A stretch of 64,000 bases of DNA, taken from Hwanghaeella grinnelliae. GTDB taxonomy: Bacteria > Pseudomonadota > Alphaproteobacteria > UBA8366 > Aestuariispiraceae. The position numbers were made by a program, and so were the translations under genes. The notes beneath the pieces are model-generated. The model ran no database searches. It worked only from the letters and a program-made list of their open reading frames with translations, and was not told the origin of the DNA. The stretch is taken from assembly GCF_004005845.1 (NCBI RefSeq), contig NZ_SADE01000003.1, positions 769,862 to 833,861 on the forward strand. The letters are read 5' to 3'. Of the stretch, positions 1-11,105 are shown one piece after another (the first letter of the stretch is position 1; each line of letters begins with the position of its first letter).

Positions 1-124
1 TCCGGTCGGTTTCTGCCGCCCTCGGCTGAACGAAGTTCTGCGCCAAGTCTCGCGCCCGCGCCTGCAGTGCTTTTTGCTCGGGGGACAAATCGAACTGGAT
101 GGCCGCCTGGATACCGGTCGTCAT
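1..124 (-). CDS. Acyl-CoA dehydrogenase, N-terminal fragment (runs off the window)
   Basis: Reading the minus strand from an ATG at 124 gives 41 codons without a stop up to the window edge. The residues FDLSPEQKALQARARDLAQ followed by a VQPRA segment match the first helix typical of acyl-CoA dehydrogenases (flavoproteins that desaturate acyl-CoA thioesters). The catalytic and FAD-binding parts lie outside the window, so substrate class cannot be judged. It is transcribed away from the LysR gene at 234, the usual arrangement of a regulator and its target. Confidence 0.7.
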   Translation of the reverse strand, partial: MTTGIQAAIQFDLSPEQKALQARARDLAQNFVQPRAAETDR

Positions 125-200
125 TTGGATCGCCTCGTTTCCTACATGTTCTTCCGTTCACAAGTTTGTGATGGTTTCGTTCTTCAAACAAACGAATTAT

Positions 201-219
201 ATTGAATATTATCTTCAAT
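201..219. promoter_or_regulatory. Candidate LysR operator palindrome
   Basis: The arms ATTGAA (201-206) and TTCAAT (214-219) form a perfect inverted repeat with a 7-base spacer, in an AT-rich stretch 15 bases before the LysR start codon. LysR-type regulators bind interrupted palindromes of the T-N11-A kind, and this one sits between the divergent acyl-CoA dehydrogenase and LysR genes. A second, looser pair, GTTTGT (164-169) and ACAAAC (188-193), lies closer to the dehydrogenase. Confidence 0.5.
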
Positions 220-233
220 TTTTTTGGTGTTAT

Positions 234-1115
234 ATGAATCTAAAACACCTGCGAACCTTCGTGACGATCGCCGAGACGGGCAGCTTCCAGGCTGCGGCCG
301 AGCGGCTTTTCCTGACCCAATCGGCTGTCAGCATGCAGATGAAGGCGCTCGAGGCGACCCTGCAGGCAGAGCTTTTCGACCGTGGCAAGCGCCCGCCGGT
401 CTTGAGTGCACTGGGACGGACCTTGCTGGACCGCGCGCGCGACCTTGTGGATCAGGTCGAGAATTTCCGCCACGCCGCTGCCGGGGGTGACGATTTGCTT
501 GGCGCCCTCACCCTGGGCGTCATTCCAAGCGCGACGACATCCATTCTACCCGGCGCCTTGGCGCGGCTTCGGGATGAACATCCCCGCATGCAGGTGAGGA
601 TCGAGGGGGGATTGTCCGCCGGCCTCGAAGATCTTGTCGCCGGGGGCGTGATCGACGCCGCAGTCGTTACGGAGCCGTCACGATTGCCGCCCGGCCTGCG
701 CTGCCTGACCATCTTTTCCGAACCGCTGCTGATCGCAGCCCCGATGGGGACGGAAGTCGACAACGGGGCTGTGCTTCTGGAAACACTTCCCTTCATCCGC
801 TTCAACCGGGGCACCGGCGTGGGGCGCATCATCGAAACGACCCTGCAATCCCGCGGTATTCGGGTGGATGAGACCATGGAGCTGGATTCCATCGAAGCGA
901 TACTGATGATGGTGTCTCGGGGGCTTGGGGTGGCGGTCGTTCCGCAAAGGAGCCTAACCGAGCAATTCGCCCATACAGTCAGAACGGTTCCGTTCGATGC
1001 CCCGGGCGTGACCCGGAATGTCGGTCTGGTGGTCCGCCGGCGTCAGTCGGAAACGCCGCTGGTCACGGCCCTGTTCGGCGCATTATGCTTCGCCGCCCAA
1101 GATGAATTGGGGTGA
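234..1115 (+). CDS. LysR-family transcriptional regulator
   Basis: A 293-residue protein with the winged helix-turn-helix at residues 1-60 (MNLKHLRTFVTIAETGSFQ, then AAERLFLTQSAVSMQMKALE), the strongest signature of the LysR family, followed by a periplasmic-binding-like effector domain from about residue 90. The reading frame is open further upstream to 99, but the ATG at 234 starts exactly at the conserved N-terminus, so the upstream extension is rejected. It probably regulates the divergent acyl-CoA dehydrogenase and itself through the palindrome at 201-219. The effector is unknown, perhaps an acyl-CoA or fatty-acid-derived metabolite by context. Confidence 0.9.
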   Translation: MNLKHLRTFVTIAETGSFQAAAERLFLTQSAVSMQMKALEATLQAELFDRGKRPPVLSALGRTLLDRARDLVDQVENFRHAAAGGDDLLGALTLGVIPSATTSILPGALARLRDEHPRMQVRIEGGLSAGLEDLVAGGVIDAAVVTEPSRLPPGLRCLTIFSEPLLIAAPMGTEVDNGAVLLETLPFIRFNRGTGVGRIIETTLQSRGIRVDETMELDSIEAILMMVSRGLGVAVVPQRSLTEQFAHTVRTVPFDAPGVTRNVGLVVRRRQSETPLVTALFGALCFAAQDELG

Positions 1116-1228
1116 GACGGGATCGGTTCGGAAATCCGCAACGGTCCGGCAATGAAACCGCGCCCATGGGCGATTTAACAGTCACATTTGTAGTTGGCCC
1201 CGCCCCCCGGGTCGCTACATAAGATGAA

Positions 1229-2368
1229 ATGAAGGCCAAAATGCACGTTACCGACCTGCCGACACCAAGCCTGCTGCTGGACAAAGCCCGCCTGACTGCG
1301 AATGTAGATCGCATGCTGAAAAAGGCAGAAAGCCTGGGCGTCGCGCTGCGCCCGCATTTAAAGACGGCCAAATCCGCGGCGGTGGGCACGCTTGCCACCG
1401 ACAAGCTGCGCTACGGCATCACGGTGTCGACCCTGAAGGAAGCCAGCTACTTTGCCGATCACGGGTTTCTGGACATCACCTATGCTGTCGGCATCGTGCC
1501 CGCCAAACTGGACGAGGCCGCCCACCTGATGGACCGGGGCGTCGAGTTGAAGATCATCACCGACAGCCCGGACGTCGCCCGCGCGGTTGCCGCCCATGGC
1601 GCGCCTTTCGACCTGCTGGCGGAAATCGATTGCGGCGACCATCGCGGCGGCGTGCCGGCCGACGGTGAGGAATTGATGGAGATCGCCGCCGCGTTCCGGA
1701 CCGATGCGGAACCGGGACAGGCGCCGCGACTGGCCGGCGTCCTGACCCATGCGGGCCATTCCTATGGCGTGAATTCCATTGCCGAGATCGAGAAGATCGC
1801 CGAGGAAGAGCGCCTTGCTGTCGTCGGCGCGGCGGAACGTTTGCGCGCGGCGGGACACCAGATCGATATCGTCAGCGCCGGATCAACGCCGACCGCGTTG
1901 TTTTCAAAAGATGCCACCGGCCTGACCGAATACCGCCCCGGCGTTTTCGTCTTCTTCGACCTGGACCAACAGTCTCGCGGGGTTTGCGACCGCAGTGACA
2001 TCGCCGTCAGCGTCTTGGCCAGCGTCATCGGGCACAACAAGGCGGCCGGCAAGATCCTGCTGGACAGCGGTGGATTGGCCCTTTCCAAGGACCGGGGCGC
2101 CAACGCCTTCCGGCCGGAAGTCGGCTATGGCGAGGTCTGCGATGCAGAAACGGCGGAACCGGTCGGCGGCCTCTATGTCAGCGGCGTCAGCCAGGAACAC
2201 GGCCATGTGGCGGTCACCGACCCGGCCGCCTACGAAAAACTACCGGTCGGGTCCAAAGTCCGCATTCTGCCGAACCATGCCTGCATGACGGCGGCGGCCT
2301 ATGATGCATACGGTATTCTGGAAGGGACCGAGGTGGTCGGAACCTGGGATCGCGTGAACGGCTGGTAA
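1229..2368 (+). CDS. DSD1-family PLP-dependent enzyme (D-serine dehydratase / D-threonine aldolase-like)
   Basis: A 379-residue fold-type III PLP enzyme. The N-terminal barrel carries LRPHLKTAKS (about residues 40-49), where the lysine after RPH is the expected PLP-binding residue, and EIDCGDHRGG in the middle of the barrel. The C-terminal domain ends with ILPNHACMT, whose His and Cys match the zinc ligands of eukaryotic-type D-serine dehydratases and D-threonine aldolases. Likely reactions are dehydration or retro-aldol cleavage of a D-3-hydroxy amino acid. A start at the second Met (1241) is also possible. It is clearly related to the gene at 36759-37928, so the window has two paralogues. 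It stands 100 bases before the mutase gene, with no sign of a shared operon. Confidence 0.82.
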   Translation: MKAKMHVTDLPTPSLLLDKARLTANVDRMLKKAESLGVALRPHLKTAKSAAVGTLATDKLRYGITVSTLKEASYFADHGFLDITYAVGIVPAKLDEAAHLMDRGVELKIITDSPDVARAVAAHGAPFDLLAEIDCGDHRGGVPADGEELMEIAAAFRTDAEPGQAPRLAGVLTHAGHSYGVNSIAEIEKIAEEERLAVVGAAERLRAAGHQIDIVSAGSTPTALFSKDATGLTEYRPGVFVFFDLDQQSRGVCDRSDIAVSVLASVIGHNKAAGKILLDSGGLALSKDRGANAFRPEVGYGEVCDAETAEPVGGLYVSGVSQEHGHVAVTDPAAYEKLPVGSKVRILPNHACMTAAAYDAYGILEGTEVVGTWDRVNGW

Positions 2369-2470
2369 CACGCCGCGCCAGCAATATCTCATGAGGTAAG
2401 CCCTATGAGATTGGACACCCCATATCCACAAGCGGTATAAGGGCATCGCGTTCAGGTGAGGAGACTTCGA

Positions 2471-4633
2471 ATGGCCGATTTCGAGAAGAAGACGTTCAGC
2501 GACTGGGAAGCCATGGTCGAAAAAGAGACCAAGGGCAAGTCCGCCGCGGACCTTACCTGGACCAGCCCGGAAGGCATCGCCGTCAAACCGCTCTACACGG
2601 CCGACGATTTGGACGGCCTTGCCCATATGGAAGGCCTGGTGCCGGGCGCCGCGCCCTTCGTGCGGGGGCCGCGCGCATCGATGTATACGCAGCGCCCCTG
2701 GACGGTCCGGCAATATTCCGGCTTCTCCACGGCGGAGGAATCCAACGCTTTCTATCGGCGCAACCTGGAAGCCGGGCAGATGGGCCTGTCCATCGCCTTC
2801 GACCTGGCGACCCATCGCGGCTATGACAGCGACCATCCCCGCGTCATCGGCGATGTCGGCAAGGCGGGCGTCGCCATCGACTCCGTCGAAGACATGAAAA
2901 TCCTGTTCGACGGCATCCCCCTCGACAAGATGTCCGTTTCCATGACCATGAACGGTGCGGTGCTGCCGGTGCTGGCCATGTATGTCGTGGCGGGCGAGGA
3001 GCAGGGCGCGTCCCAGGCGCAGCTTTCCGGGACCATTCAGAACGACATCCTGAAAGAGTTCATGGTCCGCAATACCTATATCTATCCACCGCAGCCCTCG
3101 ATGCGGATCGTGGCCGACATCATCGAGCACACGGCCAAGCACATGCCGCGCTTCAACTCGATTTCGATTTCCGGCTATCACATGCAGGAAGCGGGCGCGA
3201 CCCTTGTTCAGGAACTGGCTTTCACCATCGCCGACGGGGTGGAATATGTCCGCGCCGCGGTCTCCAAGGGGTTGGACGTCGACAGTTTCGCCCCGCGCCT
3301 TTCCTTTTTCTTCTGCCTGGGCATGAACTTCTTCATGGAGGTCGCGAAGCTGCGCGCGGCGCGCTTCCTGTGGGCCAACCTGATCAAGGACAAGTTCGAC
3401 GCCAAGGATCCGAAAAGCCTGATGCTGCGCACCCATTGCCAGACATCAGGTGTCTCGCTTGCGGAACAAGATCCCTATAACAACGTCATCCGCACGACGA
3501 TCGAAGCGATGGCCGGCGCCCTGGGCGGCACCCAGTCGCTGCACACCAATTCCTTCGACGAGGCGCTCGGCCTGCCGACCGATTTTTCCATGCGGATTGC
3601 GCGGAACACGCAGCTGATCCTGCAGGAGGAAACCTATATCACCAAGACGGTCGACCCGCTGGCCGGCTCCTATTACGTCGAAAGTCTGACCGCCAGCCTG
3701 ATCAAGGAAGCGGGCAAGCTGATCGACGACGTCGAAGCCATGGGCGGCATGTCCAAGGCGGTCGGCGAAGGCATGCCCAAGATGAAGATCGAGGAAGCCG
3801 CGGCCCAGCGCCAGGCCCGGATCGACAAGGGCGAAGAGGTGATCGTCGGCGTCAACAAATACCGGCCGACCAACCCGGAAAAGGTCGACGTGCTGGATAT
3901 CGACAATACCAAGGTGCTGAAGGCCCAGGTCGAACGCCTGCACAGCATTCGCAAGACGCGGGATGAGAACGCCTGCCGCGCGGCGCTCGACGAAATTTCG
4001 AAAGCGGCCGAATCCGGCGAAGGCAATCTGCTGACCCTCAGCATTGAAGCCGCGCGTCACCGCGCCACGGTGGGCGAAATCTCCGACGCCATGGAGAAAG
4101 TCTTCACCCGTCACCGTGCCGTCGTGCGCTCGATTTCCGGTGTCTATGGCGCGGCATACGAGGATGATGAAGGCTATCAGGCGATCAAGGCGGAAATCGA
4201 AGGCTTTGCCGAGGCCCAGGGCCGCCGCCCGCGTATGCTGGTGGTGAAAATGGGCCAGGACGGCCATGACCGCGGCGCCAAGGTGATCGCGACGGCCTTC
4301 GCCGATATCGGCTTCGACGTCGATGTCGGCCCGCTGTTCCAAACGCCGGAGGAAGCCGCCACCCAGGCCATCGAGTCAGACGTTCATGTCATCGGCGTTT
4401 CCAGCCAGGCGGCGGGCCACAAGACCCTCGTCCCCTCGCTGATCGAAGCGCTGAAGGCCGAAGGGGCCGGCGACATCCTGGTCGTCTGCGGCGGCGTCAT
4501 CCCGCCCCAGGACTACGACTTCCTGCTGAAGGCCGGCGTCGCGGCCATCTACGGCCCCGGCACCAACATCCCGAAAGCGGCCTCGGAAGTGCTGAAGCTT
4601 ATTCAGGGGCAGACGGCCCAGGCGGCGGAGTGA
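2471..4633 (+). CDS. scpA: Methylmalonyl-CoA mutase, single-chain form
   Basis: A 720-residue adenosylcobalamin enzyme that interconverts (R)-methylmalonyl-CoA and succinyl-CoA, the last step of propionyl-CoA use. The N-terminal substrate barrel spans about residues 20-560, including [17 protein letters not shown] and [13 protein letters not shown]. The C-terminal B12 domain (about 580-715) shows the [11 protein letters not shown] motif, whose histidine is the lower cobalt ligand. Length matches the homodimeric or large-subunit type. The frame opens at 2456, but the ATG at 2471 follows a GAGGAG ribosome site and starts the conserved protein, so it is preferred. No meaB chaperone or propionyl-CoA carboxylase is present in this window. 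Confidence 0.96.
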   Translation: MADFEKKTFSDWEAMVEKETKGKSAADLTWTSPEGIAVKPLYTADDLDGLAHMEGLVPGAAPFVRGPRASMYTQRPWTVRQYSGFSTAEESNAFYRRNLEAGQMGLSIAFDLATHRGYDSDHPRVIGDVGKAGVAIDSVEDMKILFDGIPLDKMSVSMTMNGAVLPVLAMYVVAGEEQGASQAQLSGTIQNDILKEFMVRNTYIYPPQPSMRIVADIIEHTAKHMPRFNSISISGYHMQEAGATLVQELAFTIADGVEYVRAAVSKGLDVDSFAPRLSFFFCLGMNFFMEVAKLRAARFLWANLIKDKFDAKDPKSLMLRTHCQTSGVSLAEQDPYNNVIRTTIEAMAGALGGTQSLHTNSFDEALGLPTDFSMRIARNTQLILQEETYITKTVDPLAGSYYVESLTASLIKEAGKLIDDVEAMGGMSKAVGEGMPKMKIEEAAAQRQARIDKGEEVIVGVNKYRPTNPEKVDVLDIDNTKVLKAQVERLHSIRKTRDENACRAALDEISKAAESGEGNLLTLSIEAARHRATVGEISDAMEKVFTRHRAVVRSISGVYGAAYEDDEGYQAIKAEIEGFAEAQGRRPRMLVVKMGQDGHDRGAKVIATAFADIGFDVDVGPLFQTPEEAATQAIESDVHVIGVSSQAAGHKTLVPSLIEALKAEGAGDILVVCGGVIPPQDYDFLLKAGVAAIYGPGTNIPKAASEVLKLIQGQTAQAAE

Positions 4634-4887
4634 TTATAATATGCGATGCATTGGCGCTGGCGAAGGCTCAGTTGGCCTGTTGAATACTTCTCTTGAATGC
4701 GGTCTGAGAGAAACTCGAGAAAGGCTGTTTGAAGGCACTATCCACGCATAGAACAACAAAATATCTTTTATGATGTTAATAAATTCCAACAACCTGAAAG
4801 ATGACATTTTTCGTCGTGATCTTCCAACTTTCTGGAATCAATCTCTCTTAGCTCGACGTCACTCGCGTCTAGTCCAGGACAATAAGA

Positions 4888-5583
4888 ATGTCAGCAAATA
4901 TAGGATCCGATAATGACGATCAAAATTCGGAACTATTGCCGCCTCGAATTCGACTATTAGGGTCGGTTGCTACCGGTTTCGTCTCGCTGGCAATTATTGC
5001 GTATTTTCTGGCGCATATTTTCTGCAAATTTGGCCCGGCACCGAAGGACCTGGATCTCTCCACGATCTTAGTTCTTACAACAGTAGGCTTCCTGTTTTTC
5101 TCAATTCCCTGGCGACAACTGGGGTTTTCCTTAACCAAGTTTGGCCCATTGGAATTCGAACGAAAACTTGAAGGACAGTCTGAGGAGCACATACAGGTCA
5201 TAAGTCTTCTGGAGGAACGTATAGATGATTTGGAAACTCTCGTTCAGGCAGTCGGAGGCCAAACACAACAGTCCGAAAACTCGGATGCTGCGAATGATGC
5301 GCTTTCTGTAGAGAAACCAGCCGGAGCACCAATTTCACGGAACACCGAGAAAATAGGCGAAGCTGAGTTACGCGAATTGGTCGTGTCCTTTCTGACCCAG
5401 TATTCAAAGTGGGCCTTTTCGCCCTCGCGGATTGAGAACTGGGGGAGCACAAAACCTGGGTTCGAGAATCTTAGTAACGATGGAAAGTTGCTGCGAAAAA
5501 CGCTCCGAAAACTAGTGGCTGACGGCGTCGCCGACACCAAGATCAGCCAAAAAGGCCTCACGCTTTACAAAATATCAAGCTGA
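4888..5583 (+). CDS. Hypothetical membrane protein with coiled-coil and C-terminal helical domain
   Basis: A 231-residue protein I do not recognise. Two hydrophobic spans are visible (about residues 24-46 and 55-75), then a charged heptad-like stretch (EFERKLEGQSEEHIQVISLL), a low-complexity linker and a C-terminal part (about 150-231) rich in Lys and Ser that could be a small winged helix (LVADGVADTKISQKGLTLY). Its base composition is visibly more AT-rich than the neighbours, and 250 bases of AT-rich noncoding DNA precede it, which suggests acquisition. AGGACAATAAG before the ATG is a fair ribosome site. Confidence 0.65.
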   Translation: MSANIGSDNDDQNSELLPPRIRLLGSVATGFVSLAIIAYFLAHIFCKFGPAPKDLDLSTILVLTTVGFLFFSIPWRQLGFSLTKFGPLEFERKLEGQSEEHIQVISLLEERIDDLETLVQAVGGQTQQSENSDAANDALSVEKPAGAPISRNTEKIGEAELRELVVSFLTQYSKWAFSPSRIENWGSTKPGFENLSNDGKLLRKTLRKLVADGVADTKISQKGLTLYKISS

Positions 5584-5820
5584 TCTCGTGTTACAGGTTC
5601 AGTCTTCAATCTCACTGCCTAGTTGTTACAATTCTTCTACGAGACGTACGCCTGAAATTGGTTCGACGATTAGTTCGGGCGTCCAATGTCACACCCGGTA
5701 AAGTCTGGGTGAGAGTCGCGCACGGGCTCTAGGCTTGGCCGCGGTGTTCGACTACCTGTTAGGTCAACAGAGGGAGGTATCAGGCCTCCCGCCAAACCTG
5801 ACTGACAGGAGACAAGACCC
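5584..5820. other. Leader region before the YHS gene with two short hairpins
   Basis: The 237 bases before the YHS protein hold CACCC/GGGTG arms around 5693-5712 and GGGAGG/CCTCCC arms around 5773-5791, the latter about 20 bases ahead of the CAGGAG ribosome site. A short regulated or structured 5' UTR is possible. The layout does not match a riboswitch class I know. Confidence 0.3.
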
Positions 5821-6276
5821 ATGCGGAAATTCTTCGCCCCCCTCTTCGCCGCGATGATCGGCGTTAGCCTTTTCGCCAGCGCCCCGGCGCAAGCGGCGGA
5901 AGATCCTGTTTTCCAATCCTTCTTGGGCACCGCGATCAACGGGTATGACCCGGTCGCCTATTTCACCGAAGACAAGCCGGTCGAAGGTTCGTCAGACCAT
6001 GCCTATCATTGGAACGGTGCCGAATGGCACTTCGCCAGCGCAGAGAACCTGGAAACCTTCAAGGCCGACCCGGAAAAATACGCCCCGCAATACGGCGGTT
6101 ATTGCGCCTATGCGGTGTCCGAAGGCTATACGGCCAAGACCGAGCCGGATGCCTGGAAGATCGTCGATGGGAAGCTCTACCTGAACTACAACAAGGACGT
6201 TCAGGAGAAGTGGGCGCAGGACATTTCCGGCCGCATCGCCAATGCCGACAAGAACTGGCCGAAGGTTTTGGAATAA
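5821..6276 (+). CDS. Exported YHS-domain protein
   Basis: A 151-residue protein with a clear Sec signal peptide (MRKFFAPLFAAMIGVSLFA, cleavage near APAQAA). The YHS domain follows, with NGYDPVAYF and an HWNGAEWHFAS core, then YGGYCAYAVSEGY and WKIVDGKLYLNYN, the typical body of periplasmic YHS-domain (seleno)proteins. The single cysteine in GGYCAYA may help bind a metal, as proposed for YHS/TRASH-like domains. The role in the periplasm is unknown. It ends 20 bases before a strong terminator hairpin that faces the convergent lipoprotein gene. Confidence 0.88.
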   Translation: MRKFFAPLFAAMIGVSLFASAPAQAAEDPVFQSFLGTAINGYDPVAYFTEDKPVEGSSDHAYHWNGAEWHFASAENLETFKADPEKYAPQYGGYCAYAVSEGYTAKTEPDAWKIVDGKLYLNYNKDVQEKWAQDISGRIANADKNWPKVLE

Positions 6277-6297
6277 GCCAGTTCCGCAATCTTGCTC

Positions 6298-6327
6298 TGC
6301 CGCGCGTGCCGCTTTGGCCGCGCGGCA
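6298..6327. terminator. Convergent terminator hairpin
   Basis: TGCCGCGCG (6298-6306) pairs perfectly with CGCGCGGCA (6319-6327) around a 12-base loop. It sits between the ends of the YHS gene and the lipoprotein gene, so it could stop transcription from both sides. A T-run is only weakly present. Confidence 0.6.
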
Positions 6328-6334
6328 CTACTGT

Positions 6335-6976
6335 TTAGACCGCATCCTGAAGGCTAACCAAGTCTTCATCAATAACGACAACAACCCAGTTCACGAAATT
6401 CTCGAAAGCCTGCTTCGCCGCCTTCCTGTGTAACGGGTCGAATGAATTCGGAAGCCATAGATATCCGCCCTCCGTCGCTGTGGAATGTCCCACAATCTTC
6501 TCCGGTTCTGCGCTCCGAACACCTTGGCTGACTTTTACCAAGGCATCAAATTGGACGCCTTGGCTGCAGTCCGAAGTACTTCCCCACGTCGTGGAACAGG
6601 AGCCGCTTGCATATAGTCTTTCGAATTCTACGACGACCCTCGGTACAAAACGATCCGGGGGAACAATGTCGTAGTAGCGAGACAACGCCTCCACTGTAAC
6701 GGCGACGATATTCGGATCGTAGTTGTAGTGGGCTGAATAGTTATCTGTGTCGTCGAACTGAAGAGTAATGTCCATCGAGTGCGGTTTTCGAACCTCCAGA
6801 CTGATGGCAGGTCGGACAGACCGTCCCTCCAGCTTTCCTTCGCCGATCAGATCTTGCCGACCGGGGACCCGGTCAGCAACTGTCACACATGCGGTAAGGG
6901 CAAGGGCCGTCCCCAGCCAAAGTGCTCGAACAACGAGCTTGGTTACATTTCGGCGCAACAAAAAACAGGCACTCAT
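6335..6976 (-). CDS. Hypothetical lipoprotein
   Basis: A 213-residue protein beginning MSACFLLRRNVTKLVVRA. The hydrophobic stretch that follows ends in a lipobox (ALTACVTVA), so it should be lipidated and held in the periplasmic face of a membrane. The rest has an alternating beta pattern with two internal cysteines (SGSCSTTWGSTSDCSQG) that may form a disulfide. An upstream in-frame start at 7018 would bury the signal peptide, so 6976 is chosen. No family recognised. Confidence 0.7.
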   Translation of the reverse strand: MSACFLLRRNVTKLVVRALWLGTALALTACVTVADRVPGRQDLIGEGKLEGRSVRPAISLEVRKPHSMDITLQFDDTDNYSAHYNYDPNIVAVTVEALSRYYDIVPPDRFVPRVVVEFERLYASGSCSTTWGSTSDCSQGVQFDALVKVSQGVRSAEPEKIVGHSTATEGGYLWLPNSFDPLHRKAAKQAFENFVNWVVVVIDEDLVSLQDAV

Positions 6977-7154
6977 ACGCAATCCCCCCAATTCAATTGC
7001 CGCGCCTCTATCTAGCAAACCCTGACAATAGTGTCTCGCAACACGGCACCAGAATTTGACACCGCCTTCCTTTCCGGCGTATCAACCGCGCCGCCGGGCG
7101 GGCTTTTCGCCACGGCATAACGGTTATCGGGGGCGGGGCTATTACTCCGCTTAT

Positions 7155-7167
7155 GACCATGATGGTC
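7155..7167. promoter_or_regulatory. Short palindrome upstream of the queuosine genes
   Basis: GACCAT (7155-7160) and ATGGTC (7162-7167) form a perfect inverted repeat around one base, 29 bases before the yhhQ start codon. It could be an operator half-site pair or a small mRNA hairpin near the ribosome site. Confidence 0.25.
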
Positions 7168-7195
7168 TATTCGCCCGTAACGAAAGGAAATCGAG

Positions 7196-7768
7196 ATGTC
7201 ATTCTCCGCGCAGGACGCAAAGCGTCTGCTGCTGCCCGTGGTTGCCATGGGCCTTGTCATTCTTCTGTCCAACATCGCCGTCGGCTATCCGGTCCAGTAT
7301 GTGCTGGGCGGGGTGGATCTTGCCGAACTGCTGACCTGGGGGGCTTTCACCTACCCCATCTGTTTCCTGGTGACCGACACCACGAACCGCCTGTTCGGTG
7401 CGGCCGATGCCCGCAAGGTCGTCTATGTCGGCTTCGCCCTGGGCGTGGTTCTGTCCCTCATCCTGGCCGATCCGCGCATTGCCGCCGCGTCGGGCGCCGC
7501 CTTCCTGATCGCCCAATTGCTGGACGTGCTGATCTTCGACAAGCTGCGCCGGGGCGCCTGGTGGCAGGCCCCGACGGTTTCCAGCTTTTTCGGGTCGGCC
7601 GTCGACACCGCGATCTTCTTTTCCATCGCCTTTGCCGGCACGGGCCTGCCCTGGATGAGCTGGGCCGCGGGCGATTTCGTCGCCAAGCTGGCGATGATCG
7701 CCGTGCTGCTCTATCCGTTCAAACTGCTGGTCGCGCTGTTTCCGGCGCAACAGCGGGTAGCCGGCTGA
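7196..7768 (+). CDS. yhhQ: Queuosine precursor transporter, YhhQ/VUT family
   Basis: A 190-residue inner-membrane protein with about five to six hydrophobic spans. The signature [18 protein letters not shown] (about residues 48-66) is diagnostic of the VUT/YhhQ family, which takes up queuine precursors such as preQ0 or preQ1. Position strengthens the call: queA begins 13 bases after its stop, and tgt and queG follow. An AAGGAAAT ribosome site precedes the ATG. No preQ1 riboswitch was recognised upstream. Confidence 0.92.
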   Translation: MSFSAQDAKRLLLPVVAMGLVILLSNIAVGYPVQYVLGGVDLAELLTWGAFTYPICFLVTDTTNRLFGAADARKVVYVGFALGVVLSLILADPRIAAASGAAFLIAQLLDVLIFDKLRRGAWWQAPTVSSFFGSAVDTAIFFSIAFAGTGLPWMSWAAGDFVAKLAMIAVLLYPFKLLVALFPAQQRVAG

Positions 7769-7781
7769 TCGTGCTCGCCTC

Positions 7782-8831
7782 ATGAAAGTCGACCTTTTCG
7801 ATTTCGACCTGCCGGCCGAATTGATCGCGCAGCACCCGGTGGAGCCGCGCGACGCCGCCCGCATGCTGGACCTGACCTCGGGGTCGCCGGTGGATCGGAT
7901 CGTCTCCGCCCTGCCCGACCTGCTGCGGCCGGATGATGTGATGGTGGTGAACGACACCAAGGTCATCCCCGCCCGGCTGATCGGGCGGCGCGGGCAGGCG
8001 AAGGTCGAGGTCACCCTGCACCGCCGCGTCGACGGCAACCGCTGGCGCGCCTTCGCCAAGCCCGCGAAGAAATTGAAAATCGGCGACGATTTCGTCTGCG
8101 AGTTGGGCCTTGTCGGTGAGGTGGTCGAAAAGTTCGACGGCGGCGAAGTGGAATTGCTCTTCCCCTATTCGGGCGAGGCCCTGCTGGATCAGATCCGCAT
8201 GCAGGGCGTCATGCCCCTGCCGCCTTATATAAAGAGGCAGGATATCGCAGAGGACGCGGAAGCCCAGCAGCAGGACCGCGAGGATTATCAGCCGATCTTC
8301 GCGAAACATGAAGGCGCGGTTGCCGCCCCCACTGCCTCCCTCCACTTCACCGACCGGCTGCTGGCGGCGCTGGAGGCGAAGGGCGTGACGCGGGAGACGC
8401 TGACCCTTCATGTCGGCGCGGGCACCTTTCTGCCGGTCAAGGTCAGCGATACCGACGACCATGTGATGCATGAGGAAATCGGCATCCTCACCCCAGAGGT
8501 GGCGGAACGCCTGAACGCGGCAAAAGCCGAAGGCCGCCGCATCGTCGCCGTCGGCACCACGGCCCTGCGCCTGCTGGAAAGCGCGGCGGATGAGGGTGGA
8601 AAAATCCATCCCTTCGACGCGACGACGGACCTGTTCATCACGCCGGGCTATCGGTTCAAGGCGGTCGATCTGTTGCTGACGAATTTCCACCTGCCGAAAT
8701 CGACCCTGTTCATGCTGGTCAGCGCCTTTGCCGGGCTGGAGCGCATGAAAGCGGCCTATGAACACGCCAAGGCGGAAGGCTACCGCTTCTATTCCTATGG
8801 CGATTGCTGCCTGTTGGAGAGAACGGAATGA
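7782..8831 (+). CDS. queA: S-adenosylmethionine:tRNA ribosyltransferase-isomerase
   Basis: A 349-residue enzyme that transfers and rearranges the ribosyl group of SAM onto preQ1 in tRNA to make epoxyqueuosine. It begins with [19 protein letters not shown] and contains [27 protein letters not shown] and [10 protein letters not shown], all hallmark QueA blocks. Length is normal. The stop codon overlaps the tgt start (ATGA at 8828-8831), so queA and tgt are translationally coupled. Confidence 0.97.
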   Translation: MKVDLFDFDLPAELIAQHPVEPRDAARMLDLTSGSPVDRIVSALPDLLRPDDVMVVNDTKVIPARLIGRRGQAKVEVTLHRRVDGNRWRAFAKPAKKLKIGDDFVCELGLVGEVVEKFDGGEVELLFPYSGEALLDQIRMQGVMPLPPYIKRQDIAEDAEAQQQDREDYQPIFAKHEGAVAAPTASLHFTDRLLAALEAKGVTRETLTLHVGAGTFLPVKVSDTDDHVMHEEIGILTPEVAERLNAAKAEGRRIVAVGTTALRLLESAADEGGKIHPFDATTDLFITPGYRFKAVDLLLTNFHLPKSTLFMLVSAFAGLERMKAAYEHAKAEGYRFYSYGDCCLLERTE

Positions 8832-9955
8832 GTGAGTTCGGTTTCGACCTGATCGCGACGGACGGTGCGGCGCGGCGCGGGCGCGTGACGACGGCGCATG
8901 GCCAGATCGACACACCCGCCTTCATGCCGGTCGGCACGGCGGGCACGGTGAAGGCGATGCTGCCGCAATCGGTCGCAGGGACCGGCGCGCAGATCGTGCT
9001 GGGCAATACCTATCACCTGATGCTGCGGCCGGGCGCGGAACGCGTCCAAAAACTGGGGGGCCTACACAAATTCATGGATTGGCCGGGACCGATCCTGACC
9101 GACTCGGGCGGGTTCCAGGTCATGTCCCTGGCGGAGATCCGCAAGATCACCGAGGACGGCGTGCGCTTCCGATCCCATATCGACGGCAGCTACCATACGC
9201 TGACGCCGGAACGGTCGATCGAAATCCAGAACCTGCTGGATGCGGACATCACCATGGCCTTCGACGAATGCACGCCCTATCCGGCGACGGAGAAACAGGC
9301 GCGCGACTCCATGGAACTTTCCATGCGCTGGGCCAAGCGCTCGAAAGAAGCGTTCGAGGACCGGCCCGGTTATGGATTGTTCGGCATCGTCCAAGGCAGC
9401 ACCTTCGAGAACCAGCGCCTTGAATCCGCGCAGGCGCTGCAAGACATCGGCTTCCACGGCTATGCGGTCGGCGGGCTGGCCGTTGGCGAGGGCCAGCAAT
9501 TGATGTTCGACACGCTGGACTATACCTGCCCGGCACTGCCGGCGGACAAGCCGCATTACCTGATGGGGGTCGGCAAGCCCGGCGATATCGTCGGCGCGGT
9601 CGCGCGCGGGATCGACATGTTCGACTGCGTGCTACCCACCCGGTCGGGCCGCAACGGCCAGGCCTGGACCCGGCGCGGGCCGGTCAACGTGAAGAACGCC
9701 CGCCACGCGGAAGACCCGCGTCCACTGGACGCGGAATGCCCCTGCCCGGCCTGCACTCAGTTCAGCCGCGCCTATCTCAACCACCTTGTAAAGGCGGGGG
9801 AGATCCTCGCCATGATGCTGGTGACATGGCATAACCTGACCTATTATCAGCAATTGATGGCGGACTTGCGGTCGGCGATCGAGGGCGGAACGTTTGAGGC
9901 CTACGTCGCCCAGTTCAACGCCCTGCAGGCGGAAGGCGATATCGAGCCGCTATAG
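8828..9955 (+). CDS. tgt: tRNA-guanine transglycosylase
   Basis: A 375-residue enzyme that exchanges guanine-34 for preQ1 in GUN-anticodon tRNAs. Visible landmarks are [16 protein letters not shown], the [12 protein letters not shown] block with the active-site aspartate, the base-recognition loop GGLAVGEG, and the zinc site CPCPACTQF with a later histidine (YLNHL). The in-frame start at 8804 lies inside queA; ATG 8828, overlapping the queA stop, gives the normal N-terminus. Confidence 0.97.
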   Translation: MSEFGFDLIATDGAARRGRVTTAHGQIDTPAFMPVGTAGTVKAMLPQSVAGTGAQIVLGNTYHLMLRPGAERVQKLGGLHKFMDWPGPILTDSGGFQVMSLAEIRKITEDGVRFRSHIDGSYHTLTPERSIEIQNLLDADITMAFDECTPYPATEKQARDSMELSMRWAKRSKEAFEDRPGYGLFGIVQGSTFENQRLESAQALQDIGFHGYAVGGLAVGEGQQLMFDTLDYTCPALPADKPHYLMGVGKPGDIVGAVARGIDMFDCVLPTRSGRNGQAWTRRGPVNVKNARHAEDPRPLDAECPCPACTQFSRAYLNHLVKAGEILAMMLVTWHNLTYYQQLMADLRSAIEGGTFEAYVAQFNALQAEGDIEPL

Positions 9956-9979
9956 CGCCACGGGCCAGGGAAGGATGCC

Positions 9980-11032
<1,053 letters not shown>

Positions 11033-11105
11033 TTCCAGGTAACGTGTTCTTGCCTACGCACCTGCAATTGAGGATCATAACAAAGCAACAGCCTGAGGTG
11101 ATCTG

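Noticed and set aside
2240..3436. Minus-strand open frame of about 398 codons opposite the mutase
   Set aside because: Complete overlap with a strongly conserved gene and no family signature; an antisense shadow.
7019..7195. preQ1 riboswitch in front of yhhQ
   Set aside because: The leader shows no recognisable preQ1-I, -II or -III layout; only a small palindrome is present.
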